DNA from: Symsagittifera roscoffensis
Taxonomy: Eukaryota; Xenacoelomorpha; Acoela; Convolutidae
Direction: 5' to 3'
Assembly (NCBI RefSeq): GCF_963678635.1
Contig: NC_087070.1
Span: forward strand, 15,875,840 to 15,939,839
Length of the DNA: 64,000 nt
In this document: in pieces, positions 1 through 8,868 of the stretch
Layout: every line of letters begins with the position of its first letter
Numbering within the stretch: the first letter of the stretch is position 1
The notes under the pieces: generated by a model
What the model saw: only the letters and a program-made list of their open reading frames with translations
Database searches by the model: none
What the model was told of the DNA's origin: nothing
Program-made: the position numbers and the translations under genes

Positions 1-19
1 AAATCTTAGTGGTTTTCGA

Positions 20-990
20 GTTATGACGTTTTTTGTGATTTAAAAAAAAAAAATTCAGAAAAGTTATTAATTTTTTTAAGTAAAATCTGAAATTCGCAAC
101 CCTGTAGTTGGGTCCTGTCAGAGTAATCTTTAAGATATCGAATCTTGCCTCCAAATATGATTGCTCAATTCTTTGTAGTTTTCGAGATATGACGTTTTTT
201 TGTAATTTTTTCAAAAATTTTCAGAAAACTTAAATTATTATTAGTTTTTAAAAATCTGAAATTCCCAACCCTTTAGTTAGGTCTTGACAGAGTAATCTCA
301 AAGATTGCGAATCTTGCCTCCAAGTATGACTGCTCAATTCTTTGTAGTTTTCGAGATATGACGTTTTTTGTGATTTTTCCAGAAATGTTCTGAGAACTTC
401 AGAAAGTTTAAATTAATTATTTTTTCAAAATTTGAAATTTCCAACGCTATAGTTCGGTGTTGTCAGGGTACTTTAAAGAGTTGCAAATCTTGCCACAAGC
501 GACTGCTAAATGCGACTGCTCTAATGCTTTTAGTTTCCGAGATCTGACGTTTTTTGACTTTTTCAAAATTTCTCGAAGAACTTATCTACAAAGAAATTCA
601 AAAAATTTGAAAATACTGACTTGATGAAGATGCAACCTTATTGTCAGCGTACAACCAGGCGTCTCAAATCTTGCCTCTTAATATGAATGCTCAAATCCTT
701 TTAGTTTCCGAGATAAGACGTTTTTTTTTTTTCATTTTTTTTTTCGGGAAACTTAGGTTTTAAAAAATTCTCAAAATTTTGGGATTTCTAACCCTATAAT
801 AGGGTGCTCTTAGTGGTTGCAAATCTGGCCTCCAAATTTGTCCAGAGGCACATTAAGTTTTCGAGATGACGCTTTTAAAAAGGGAATTAAAAAATGTAAA
901 AGTTCGAAATTACCAACCCTGTAATTGGGTGCAGTCAGAGTACACTAAAAGTTTGCAGATGTTGTTTCCAATATAAGCGGTTTTTCATGA
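20..990. repeat. Degenerate tandem repeat, about 165-190 bp unit, roughly 5-6 copies
   Basis: A unit containing an 'aaatctgaaattc...caaccct.tag' block, a 'caaatcttgcctccaa' block and a 'ttttcgagatatgacgtttttt' block recurs across this stretch. The gacgttttt landmark falls near 24, 190, 355, 545, 712 and, degraded, 865, giving spacings of about 150-190 bp. Copies grow more divergent to the right. No reading frame is maintained. It looks like an old satellite or an internally repeated transposon end. The left limit lies outside the window. Confidence 0.8.
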
Positions 991-1943
991 GCTGTCGTAA
1001 AATTGCGAAGCACCGAAGGTGCGTTAAACGCTAGTTTATTTGAAAAAAAAACACCGAGCAGAAATTTTTTTTCAAAGGTCAGAACAACAAAAACCAATCA
1101 GTATTCGTGTAATGCGTCTTAAAAATTAAAATGCAACTTGAAACAATGTTGTTTTGCGTGCGAGAGCAAATGACTTGTAATCAAGTAGTAGATTTTTTTC
1201 CCATGAACAACTTTCATTACAACTTGTATTTAAAGAAGTTCTAGAATCTTTCGTTCTAGGTCCAAAGTTAACGCGGGCACCTTATTTGTATCAGACGATA
1301 CGTAATTTGTATCAGACGAAGTTCATAAACAGCCCTTTAAAATGGAAATTATTTACCGAGCGGCAACAAAGGCGACAAATTTTGGGTCGAAATCTGTTGA
1401 GAAATTGAGCAAAAGAAGTTGAGATTTTGGATATAACATAAACTGAAACTGTTTGAATATTTAGAAACAATAAAAAAAGAAAAACTCAAAATCAGACATC
1501 GTAATTTTACAAATTTGTGAAGTTCCAGTTATAGTAAAAACTGTTTAAATTGGAAAAAACCCAAGCTTTAAAAAGTAAGCCAATAAAAACCCTACCAGAC
1601 AAAAAAAATGGCGTTTAAAAAAACAGAAATTGAACCTGCAGAAACTAGGACGAAAACCAGGAACCCAAAAAAAATGAGAAGTTTTTTTTTGAAAAGATCA
1701 TTACAATCTGAAACGGGCTTGAACTAATTAGTAGCTAAGTGATAGTACTTTTACTTGATTTTTCAACAAATTGAGCATGTCAGATGAAAGATCCTCTAGA
1801 AGTGATCCTCTAGAACTGAAGATCCAATGGACAAAGTTTTTACGGGAAAAAAGTCTAGTAACCGATTTCAATACCCTTGCTTATTGCCAGGGCTACATCT
1901 CAGAGCTACATATCATCAGAGCTACATCTCCTTCCAAAAAGAA
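991..1943. other. AT-rich stretch without a recognised gene
   Basis: I see no open frame, structured RNA or mobile-element motif here. Many A and T homopolymers are present. Any further exons of the minus-strand dynein chain gene should lie in this direction, but none is recognisable. Confidence 0.5.
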
Positions 1944-2502
1944 CTAACATTCTGAGAGCGCCTGTCTGGCCATTTGGTGTTTCGCATCTTCTGAATCCTT
2001 GTGAAGTAGGTTTCCATCAAGAGTGAAATGGACTGCTAGCTGGTCCACGTGAGCCACTTGCTTGAACTGATTCTCCTAAAAATAATTAGCATGATGTTTC
2101 AAGGCTTTAATAGAAGAGCTCATTTAAACCCTATCTGAACATTGATGACAAAAATAGAGAAAATAATATCTAATCTCTGAGGGAGTTTCATCATTTTAGT
2201 TCTCTAGCCTAATTCAGTCGGCTTACTTTGAAACTGAAGCGAATAATATTGTCTGGTGCATGAGGATTATTGGCAGTCAAGATACGGGTCACTTCTTCCT
2301 TAAGTTCCTGAAATGTCAAACGCAATTCAAAAAAATTAGTTCAAATTTATAAGATTTTTGCTTTTTTTCTGCTCAGTATACTCACGCCTTCTGTTAATTC
2401 CAGCTGATCGTCAGGCTTCAAAAGCTGCTTTGGTTGCATCCAGTCTTCCATGCCAGCATAGCCGGACTCTTCGTGACCTTGAGACTGTGATTCATCTTCG
2501 GT
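1944..2502 (-). CDS. DNAI1: Fragment of axonemal dynein intermediate chain 1 (DNAI1-like), three exons
   Basis: DNAI1 is an intermediate chain of the outer dynein arm of motile cilia and flagella. On the minus strand three exons join in phase 0: 2502-2386 (39 codons), 2307-2227 (27 codons) and 2075-1947 (43 codons, then a TAG at 1946-1944). Introns of 78 and 151 bp have GT..AG borders (GTGAGT..CAG, GTAAGC..TAG). The peptide contains [26 protein letters not shown] and DQLAVHF in the order known from the N-terminal region of DNAI1 proteins. The WD40 part is not seen downstream. Either the gene is truncated here or exon 3 splices at the GTTAGT starting at 1948. No start codon is assigned. Recognition rests on family knowledge and not on a search. 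Confidence 0.72.
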
Positions 2503-2882
2503 CTGAACAAAATTAAATCATCCAAAAAAGATATTTTATGTACGAGATAAAATTACCAATCGAATGTGTGTATTGGTGAGAGGTGATGATCAGATTGTAT
2601 TCTGAGCGTGAGCCACACGTGTGATCAAACAAGCCAAACGGCGAAGCAAAGACTGGAAACTAAAAAGCAGAAGAGAATAATAAATGTTTCAAAACGAGAG
2701 GCAACAGATATTTAAATTTATTCAATTGTCAGAAAACCTGATTTTAAAATGAATTTAAAAATTAGGTAAGTTTTAACTCGTCGCAAAGGAAATTTTGAGC
2801 TAAAAAAATTCTAACATATTTATTATTTGGTGCAGAGGCAAGCTAGAAATTTATCGGGGGATTTCTGAGATTCCCGGATCTG
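2503..2882 (-). other. Intron and possible upstream exon of the DNAI1-like gene
   Basis: On the minus strand a 54-bp intron (2556-2503, GTAATT..TTCAG) seems to precede the first recognised exon. The sequence before its donor would be another exon ending at 2557. In the phase needed for the next exon it holds a TGA about 11 codons upstream. It may therefore be untranslated, use an acceptor I cannot place, or be non-exonic. The rest is AT-rich without features. Confidence 0.35.
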
Positions 2883-2955
2883 TCCCACTTGGACCAAAGG
2901 TAACGCGAGTGCTCTCGCACTCTAATGTCTGCAGTTCGAGTATCGCCCGAGCCTT
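2878..2955 (+). ncRNA. tRNA-like sequence, possibly a SINE head
   Basis: The segment has an A-box-like ggtaacgcgagtg, a 5-bp stem gagtg/cactc in the anticodon position, and a B-box-like cagttcgagtatc followed by cgcccgagcc and a T-run. The loop is six bases instead of seven and the T stem pairs badly, so this is not a convincing functional tRNA. A degenerate tRNA gene or tRNA-derived SINE head fits best. Confidence 0.3.
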
Positions 2956-3541
2956 GTTTTTTCGGAGTATGTATGTATGAAAAATTACATTGTCGGGTTT
3001 TCGTTAGTCTGCTCAATTTTTGTCGGTTTAAATTTCGAGGCATTGAACGTTCTTCTAACTTGAACAAAATTACTATAATTTACAGTCGTTCTGTTATTTG
3101 TAAATTCATCAATTCGGATTTTGAAAATATGAGTTAGTACATTTTTATTTATCTTATTTTTTGAAACGTTTTAAATCAGTGCCTGAATATGTTGAAAGAT
3201 CTATTATTAAAAATAGTTTATTGATCATCTTAATTTTTAACCAAAACGAAGTTTTTGTTCAATTCTGTGCAAATTAATCATACAAGTGTGGCATAGCTCA
3301 GAACACAACCTACCAAGGTGCTATGAAGTCCAGGAATTTGACTCACTCTAGTTTTTCGGCTCTAAAAACAAAAAAGCTTTTGAAACTGCCACAAAACTGC
3401 ATTCAATCAAATATAAATGTTTTTTTTACCTTCTTCATTGCTTTGCTAGGTGCCATTTTTCAAATATCTGAAACCAGTTTTGTGCATTTTCTAAGACTAG
3501 TGAAGACTAAGGAAAAGAGGACCAAGTTAACATCCCCCCAA
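2956..3541. other. Non-coding, no gene recognised
   Basis: Only short, compositionally biased open frames occur here, such as 3323-3661, which runs into the following repeat. I see no domain motif, conserved start or second copy in the window that would support coding. Confidence 0.45.
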
Positions 3542-3590
3542 GGACCGTCGTATGACGACAGGGTGGAGCCCTGTCGTCATACGATGGTCC
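3542..3590. repeat. Near-perfect inverted repeat (22-bp arms, 5-bp loop)
   Basis: Arms 3542-3563 and 3569-3590 are reverse complements with one mismatch and enclose TGGAG. The core cgtcgtatgacgacaggg pairs with ccctgtcgtcatacg. Shortened versions of the palindrome (gtcgtcatacgac) occur in both following 360-bp repeats near 3776 and 4137. It could fold as a stem-loop in RNA or be a cruciform-prone end of a small mobile element. Confidence 0.8.
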
Positions 3591-4445
3591 CGTGCTTAGA
3601 TTGGATAGGGTCATACCAAAGCTTTAAAAACGCATCAGCAAACAGTTTTAAATTAAATTGAGACTCTAAATTTTGAGTGCATTACCTCATATCTCTTCAA
3701 AGTTTGAGATATTTAGTCTGCAAATGGTTTAAGCTTGGGTTACTTAGCCGAAGTATCAAGTAAAAGGGGAGCAATGTCGTCATACGACAGTCCCGTGCGC
3801 AGGTTGGATAGGGTCATACCAAAGCCTTAAAAACGCATCAGCAAACAGTTTAGGAATATTTCTGTCAGTTTTAATAGAATCTAGAAGTTTCCTTAAATTT
3901 TAACTTTTCCAAATTGAAAGTTATTTTCCAACGAAAAATGATTAAAATAAATTTAACAAATGCTAAAATAGTAAAAATAAAAGCTGAAACAAAGTTAACG
4001 AAGTATTTGAATTAAATTGAGACTCTAAATTTTGAGTGCATTACCTCATATCTCTTCAAAGTTTGAGATATTTAGTCTGAAAATGGTTTAAGCTTGGGTT
4101 ACTTAGCCGAAGTATCAAGTAAAAGGGGAGTAATGTCGTCATACGACAGTCCCGTGCACATGTTGGATAGGGCCATACCAAAGCCAATAAACGCATCAGC
4201 AAACAATTTAAGAAAATTTCTGTCCGATTTTGTAGAATCTAGAAGTTTCCTTAAATTTTTTTTTTTTCAAAATTGAAGGTTATTTTCCAACGAAAAATGG
4301 TTAAAATAGAAGAAAACAACTGGTAAAATAGGAAAAATAAAAACTAAAACAAACTTAACGAAGTATTTGAATTAAATTGAGAGTCTAAATTTTATGTGCA
4401 TAACCTCATATATCGCAAAGTTTGGGTTACTTTGTCTGAAAATGG
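3569..4445. repeat. Tandem repeat with 360-bp period, about 2.3 copies
   Basis: The block 'attaaattgagactctaaattttgagtg' starts near 3652, 4013 and 4373, a period of about 360 bp. Each unit contains ttgggttacttagccgaagtatcaag, a gtcgtcatacgac palindrome, 'cccgtgc', 'ggatagggtcataccaaagc' and 'acgcatcagcaaaca'. A partial unit precedes the first full one and ends at the 3542-3590 inverted repeat. Divergence between units is low to moderate. No coding frame is shared. Confidence 0.85.
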
Positions 4446-5819
4446 AAAAAATTGACCTAAATTTCTTGTCAGCATTTACCTTCAATTTTTAGATATTTTC
4501 AATGGCCCAATGATTGAATGGGCTTGAATACCACGTTTAGCCCTTGAGCAAATAAACAAGCCGAAGTATAAAACAAAGCAAAAAATCGCAGAGTACACCA
4601 GCCGAAACATTTCGTCACATCAATAACATTTGCATGACTTTTGTAACTGTTACATCATTGTTACATCACTATTATATAACACTTACGCATTTTCGGCTAG
4701 TTCATATACCACCATTTGATCCCTCCCAATCAGTTTTTTTGTGGTGGACAAAATTGGTTAGAAAAAAATGTCACCCTTTCGAGCAAGTTCATTCCAGTCT
4801 CTTAGTGACGTGGAGAACTATTACTTATGCGCCTACAAAAAGTGTTTGAGCATAGATATATTAGCTTAATAGCTAATAGATCCAACAACAAGTTTTACAG
4901 CTACGAAAATAACCATACTATGGAATGGAACGGACTTAAATTAACGTCTCTATATGAAGACAGTTCGTGGAACAATTTACAAATGAAGGAATCAGTGATG
5001 AAGGGACTCCTGACTGTAACCTCGGTTACTATGATACTTTTGACCTTCTGGTTACATTTAAAAAAAAGAAAAAAATTACAAAAATGAAAACATTTTTCCA
5101 TAGTACAAACAACAAATGTATCATCCATCTAAATTTAGAAAAAATATATACATGAATTACCAATTTCTCAAAACAGAACTCGAACTAAATATTGAAACCA
5201 TAACCGGGCAACCCAAGAAATGACCTCATTAATTGACAGTTAAAACATTATTCTGGTGTGCCTATATTTAATTGAAATGTAGTACTGGTGTCAGAAAAAA
5301 AATTAAGAATCCATTCGAAGATATGAAGGAAAGCATCTCCTACAATGAAAACTATCGATTTGAAGCGGGCGGAAAAAATTATTTTAGGTTTATGGGTAGA
5401 AAGCTACATAAATAATGGCTGAATGTCTTTGAATTAGTCTGCTTTTTTTGTATTGACTCGATAAAAGGAAGTTTCAATTCTTTAACAAGTGTCTTATTAT
5501 CGCTCACAAGTGTAAAGACTTGTAATTCTTTCACAAGTGCATAGACTCGCGAGATAAGAACCGTTTAGAGATGGTAAACGAAAAAAAAATAGTTTGATTT
5601 TTAAAAAAAGAGTCATGCGCTAAAACTTGACACAACCGATTACGAAAAGATGTAAATTTAAATATTCAATTAATGGATGGAAACACCAAAAAACGCACGT
5701 GCAATATAGTTGATGTTTTTGCCTTTTGATTTCTACATTTTGAAAGAGAAAAATCTAATTTTTTTTCAAGTATACCTACGGGTGAAGGCTTTTTTGCCCC
5801 CATTGAGTAAAACCAAGTC
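4446..5819. other. AT-rich intergenic or LINE 5' region
   Basis: Small open frames at 4634-5155 overlap one another on both strands and show no domain or homology within the window. The last 100-200 bases before 5820 probably include the 5' UTR of the LINE that follows, but its 5' boundary cannot be fixed because the second copy is truncated further in. Confidence 0.45.
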
Positions 5820-7055
5820 ATGAGTCAACAACAACTGACGGAATCTCAGCTACCAATTACTCATGAAGTGCTGATTGAAACGGAGACAAATTTCAGAAAT
5901 GCGCTAACAGCAAACAAATCGACGACACAAACAAAACAAATCCAAATAATCAAAATCATCCCCCCATTCTCGAGAGAAATTGTAAGGTCAGCTGAAAATC
6001 TGGCTCAGGCATATCGAAGTTGTGCTTCCGATATACTTAAACAATTCCCCACAACAATGCAACAGAAGATGACAATCTCAAAAACAATAACCGTGACGAA
6101 AGATGACCGCAAACTTCATACACTGACAGTTATTGCTCCCCCCGAAGCAGAGCAATTCATAACTTGCATCAAAAGCGAAGGAATCATTCTACTTAACAGG
6201 ACGGTATTTCCCATGGGATGCTTTCCAAGACCCAAGAACATTTACCCTAAACTAGCAAAAATCAAATTGTCGAACTTGCCTTATGTATGCAACGATATCG
6301 AAGCGAAATTAATTCTCCAATTGCCAGAAGACATAATTCATAGCCCCATATTCCGACGTGAGACCTGTATCGTAACTGAACCGGGTCAGTATGTTTACAC
6401 AGGAAGAGCAATTTTAGAAGTTAAAATACAAAACGAAGAACAAGAGAAAAAGCTGAAGGACTGGTCTTATAAATCGAGAATGGATGGCTTCAAAATGTGG
6501 GAAGGTGTAGAAATCTCGTTTCACATACCTTCACTACATGAATGTCAAAAATGCAAGATGTCTGGACGCCAAGAAAAAGGTCATCACGATGATTGGTGTA
6601 ACATAGGGAACCAAATAACCAAAAATCCAAATAATCACTACCCACAAAAACCAAGCTCCAATAATGCCAGCGACGAGAAAAACGATGACGAAACAACAAT
6701 CGATAAGTTTTGTGATGGTACCGAAAATGAAGAAGATAAGAATGTTGAAGCACCACCATCTGGAGTTTTGATTGATGAATCTAAAACAAACAGTGCAGCT
6801 ACTCCAAGCGAAGAAAAACAAAAGGATGAGGTTCTCAACAATCAGGTCGTAGATTTTCATTCTTACTCTGCAAAAGAAAAAAAAGACAAACTAAATATCG
6901 AAAATAACAAACGAAAATGTTCCTCTGACGGAAGAATGCTTACAAAAAGAGAGCGTGAAACTTCACCAACCTCTTGGTCAGTTTTAACACGGAAGAAAGG
7001 GCCAAAAATGAAATCTAAAAATAACGGAGAAGACTTGGTTGGAGGGAAGTTTTAG
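5820..7055 (+). CDS. LINE ORF1 (Gag-like RNA-binding protein)
   Basis: The 411-residue open frame is intact. LINE ORF1 proteins coat the element RNA and act as nucleic acid chaperones. Here a basic and hydrophobic N-terminal half leads to a single zinc knuckle, C-x2-C-x9-H-x4-C, at about residues 242-260. A long polar, lysine- and glutamate-rich tail follows. The frame stops 17 bp inside the nominal start of ORF2, the usual tight coupling in such elements. The only other copy (from 11955) differs by a 9-base indel and a few substitutions and is frameshifted. The start at 5820 is the first ATG of the frame, and the true 5' end of the element is unknown. Confidence 0.85.
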   Translation: MSQQQLTESQLPITHEVLIETETNFRNALTANKSTTQTKQIQIIKIIPPFSREIVRSAENLAQAYRSCASDILKQFPTTMQQKMTISKTITVTKDDRKLHTLTVIAPPEAEQFITCIKSEGIILLNRTVFPMGCFPRPKNIYPKLAKIKLSNLPYVCNDIEAKLILQLPEDIIHSPIFRRETCIVTEPGQYVYTGRAILEVKIQNEEQEKKLKDWSYKSRMDGFKMWEGVEISFHIPSLHECQKCKMSGRQEKGHHDDWCNIGNQITKNPNNHYPQKPSSNNASDEKNDDETTIDKFCDGTENEEDKNVEAPPSGVLIDESKTNSAATPSEEKQKDEVLNNQVVDFHSYSAKEKKDKLNIENNKRKCSSDGRMLTKRERETSPTSWSVLTRKKGPKMKSKNNGEDLVGGKF

Positions 7056-8868
7056 CAAAATTTTTATGTGCGAAAAACCAGATATTTTTTCCGTTAATAT
7101 TTTTAGCATAGGAAATCCAGCTAAATTACACTCACTTATCAAAAAATGCCATGTTTTAAAAAAATCACCCAGTTTCATTTTGTGCATTCAGGAAGCAAAA
7201 ATTTCGAAACTTACAAATATACATTTGAGTTTACTGGATAAATATAATGTTTTATTCGATTTCATACCGGGCTCAAATAATTCTGGTGGTTTCTTAACGT
7301 TATGGTCATCAAACTTGAGTCCTGCTAAAAGAATTGCTTCAAGTACAGGTTTTCAATTGTTAAAGTTTGTCAAACTTGATTGGTTTGTTATCAACCTTTA
7401 TGCGAACCCAATTTCATTCCGAGCAACTTTGAATTCCCTGAAATTAAGCATCAGATTTTTACCTAACAAATCGAAAATTATCATGATGGGTGACTTTAAT
7501 GCGCTGAGTTATGATAATATTAACAGTTCTTCAATACTTAAGTTAAATGATGCACGTATCAAACGATTTACCCAACTCAAAGAACAAATTCTTGACTGTT
7601 TTGGTTTTGTTGATTTTGCACTCAAGAATGATTTTTGTGATTATACACATTATGACAAACAACATAAAACTTTTGCACGCATAGATTATGTCTTCATAAA
7701 ATTCGAAACAGAGTATGATTCTATGCAAAGCATTCAAATATCAATATCTGATCATTTGCTCTTACACGTTTTTGTTAAGCCATCTAACTTGTATCAGCGC
7801 GGCCCTAGTTACTGGAAATTAAATGAAGAAATTTTAAACAACAACGCCAGCTTAATTCGTGAAGACCTAAAAAATTTTTACGAAAATGAATCACCAAGTA
7901 GTTACGAAAACTTTAAGCACAATTTTCGTGACCTTCTGAAGTTTATTCAAGAGAACAAAAAGCGTGTAGATCACAAAGAACTTAATTTATTGAAGTATCA
8001 CGAAAATGTTCTCAGAGATTGCATTCACAGCGGAAAAGGTCCGAACCCTAATTTGATTGAAAAATATCATTTGGTGCTGGAACATCTTCAAAAAGTTTCC
8101 AAGGAAAAAGATTTTTCAGATTATCGAAAAATTCAGAAAATACTCAGCTATACATTCGAGGGTGTTCCCAAATTTTGTAGTCAATGGACATCAAAGAACA
8201 CAATTAATTCAATCAAGAGAATTCAAGTGGATCAGAACGTTTATCATACGGATGAAGATATTCTTAATCAATTTCGAAAGTATTTTTCAAATACTTTTTC
8301 AAATAGTTCTACAACAGACTCCGATCAACTACTAAAGACATTTTTATCAAAAAATAAACTCGAAAAAAATGAGAATGATGGCTATAATTACTTTACAGAA
8401 GATGAAATTCACTTGGCTATAAACAAACTGAATTTGAAAAGTTCGCCTGGACCAGACGGCCTTACTTCTAAGCTATACAAGACTTTCACGGATGAGTTTT
8501 GTTCGATTTTAGCTAAAGTTTTTAATCATTTTGTTCATGGTGGAAAACTTCCAAACAGCTTTTATTTAGCAATAATCAAACTGATCCCGAAATCTGAAAA
8601 TGCCATAGCAGTACAAGATTTTCGCCCCATCAGCCTTATGAATACTGATGCGAAAATCTTTGCCCATGTATTCTGTAATCGAATTAAAAATGACCTTTGC
8701 AAAGTTGTAAAAAACCATCAGCACGCGTATTTGCCTGGAAGACAAATGCACACAGCAATACGAAAATTGAAAAAAGCGATTACTCCAGAACGATTGGCTA
8801 CCCGAGGTTCATGTGCTGTAAAATTAGACTTTTCTAAAGCATTTGACAGAGTTGACAGATCACTTTGA
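7039..8868 (+). pseudogene. LINE ORF2, first part: APE endonuclease and start of RT, interrupted
   Basis: This frame encodes the target-nicking endonuclease and the first half of the reverse transcriptase. APE motifs are visible: CIQEA (Glu 52), MGDFNAL (Asp 152), ARIDYV and SDHLLLH (Asp 238, His 239). RT motifs SSPGPDGL, DFRPISLMN and LDFSKAFDRVD follow. The frame ends at a TGA at 8866 created by a duplication junction just after FDRVDRSL. The likelier start is the ATG at 7066 (MCEKPD), which is also used by copy 2 at 13010; the ATG at 7039 is an alternative. The active-site residues are intact but the enzyme is truncated before the YADD motif. Confidence 0.9.

Noticed and set aside
4827-5087. 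86-residue frame with a hydrophobic segment
   Set aside because: It overlaps frames on both strands in AT-rich DNA, with no second copy or known motif.
6490-6860. Minus-strand frames inside LINE ORF1 (also 12432-12853)
   Set aside because: They are antisense shadows of ORF1. The hydrophobic residues result from the reverse complement of Lys/Glu/Asn-rich codons.
8057-8335. 92-residue plus-strand frame repeated at 9511, 14001 and 35513
   Set aside because: It is a shifted frame within ORF2 and recurs only because the LINE recurs.
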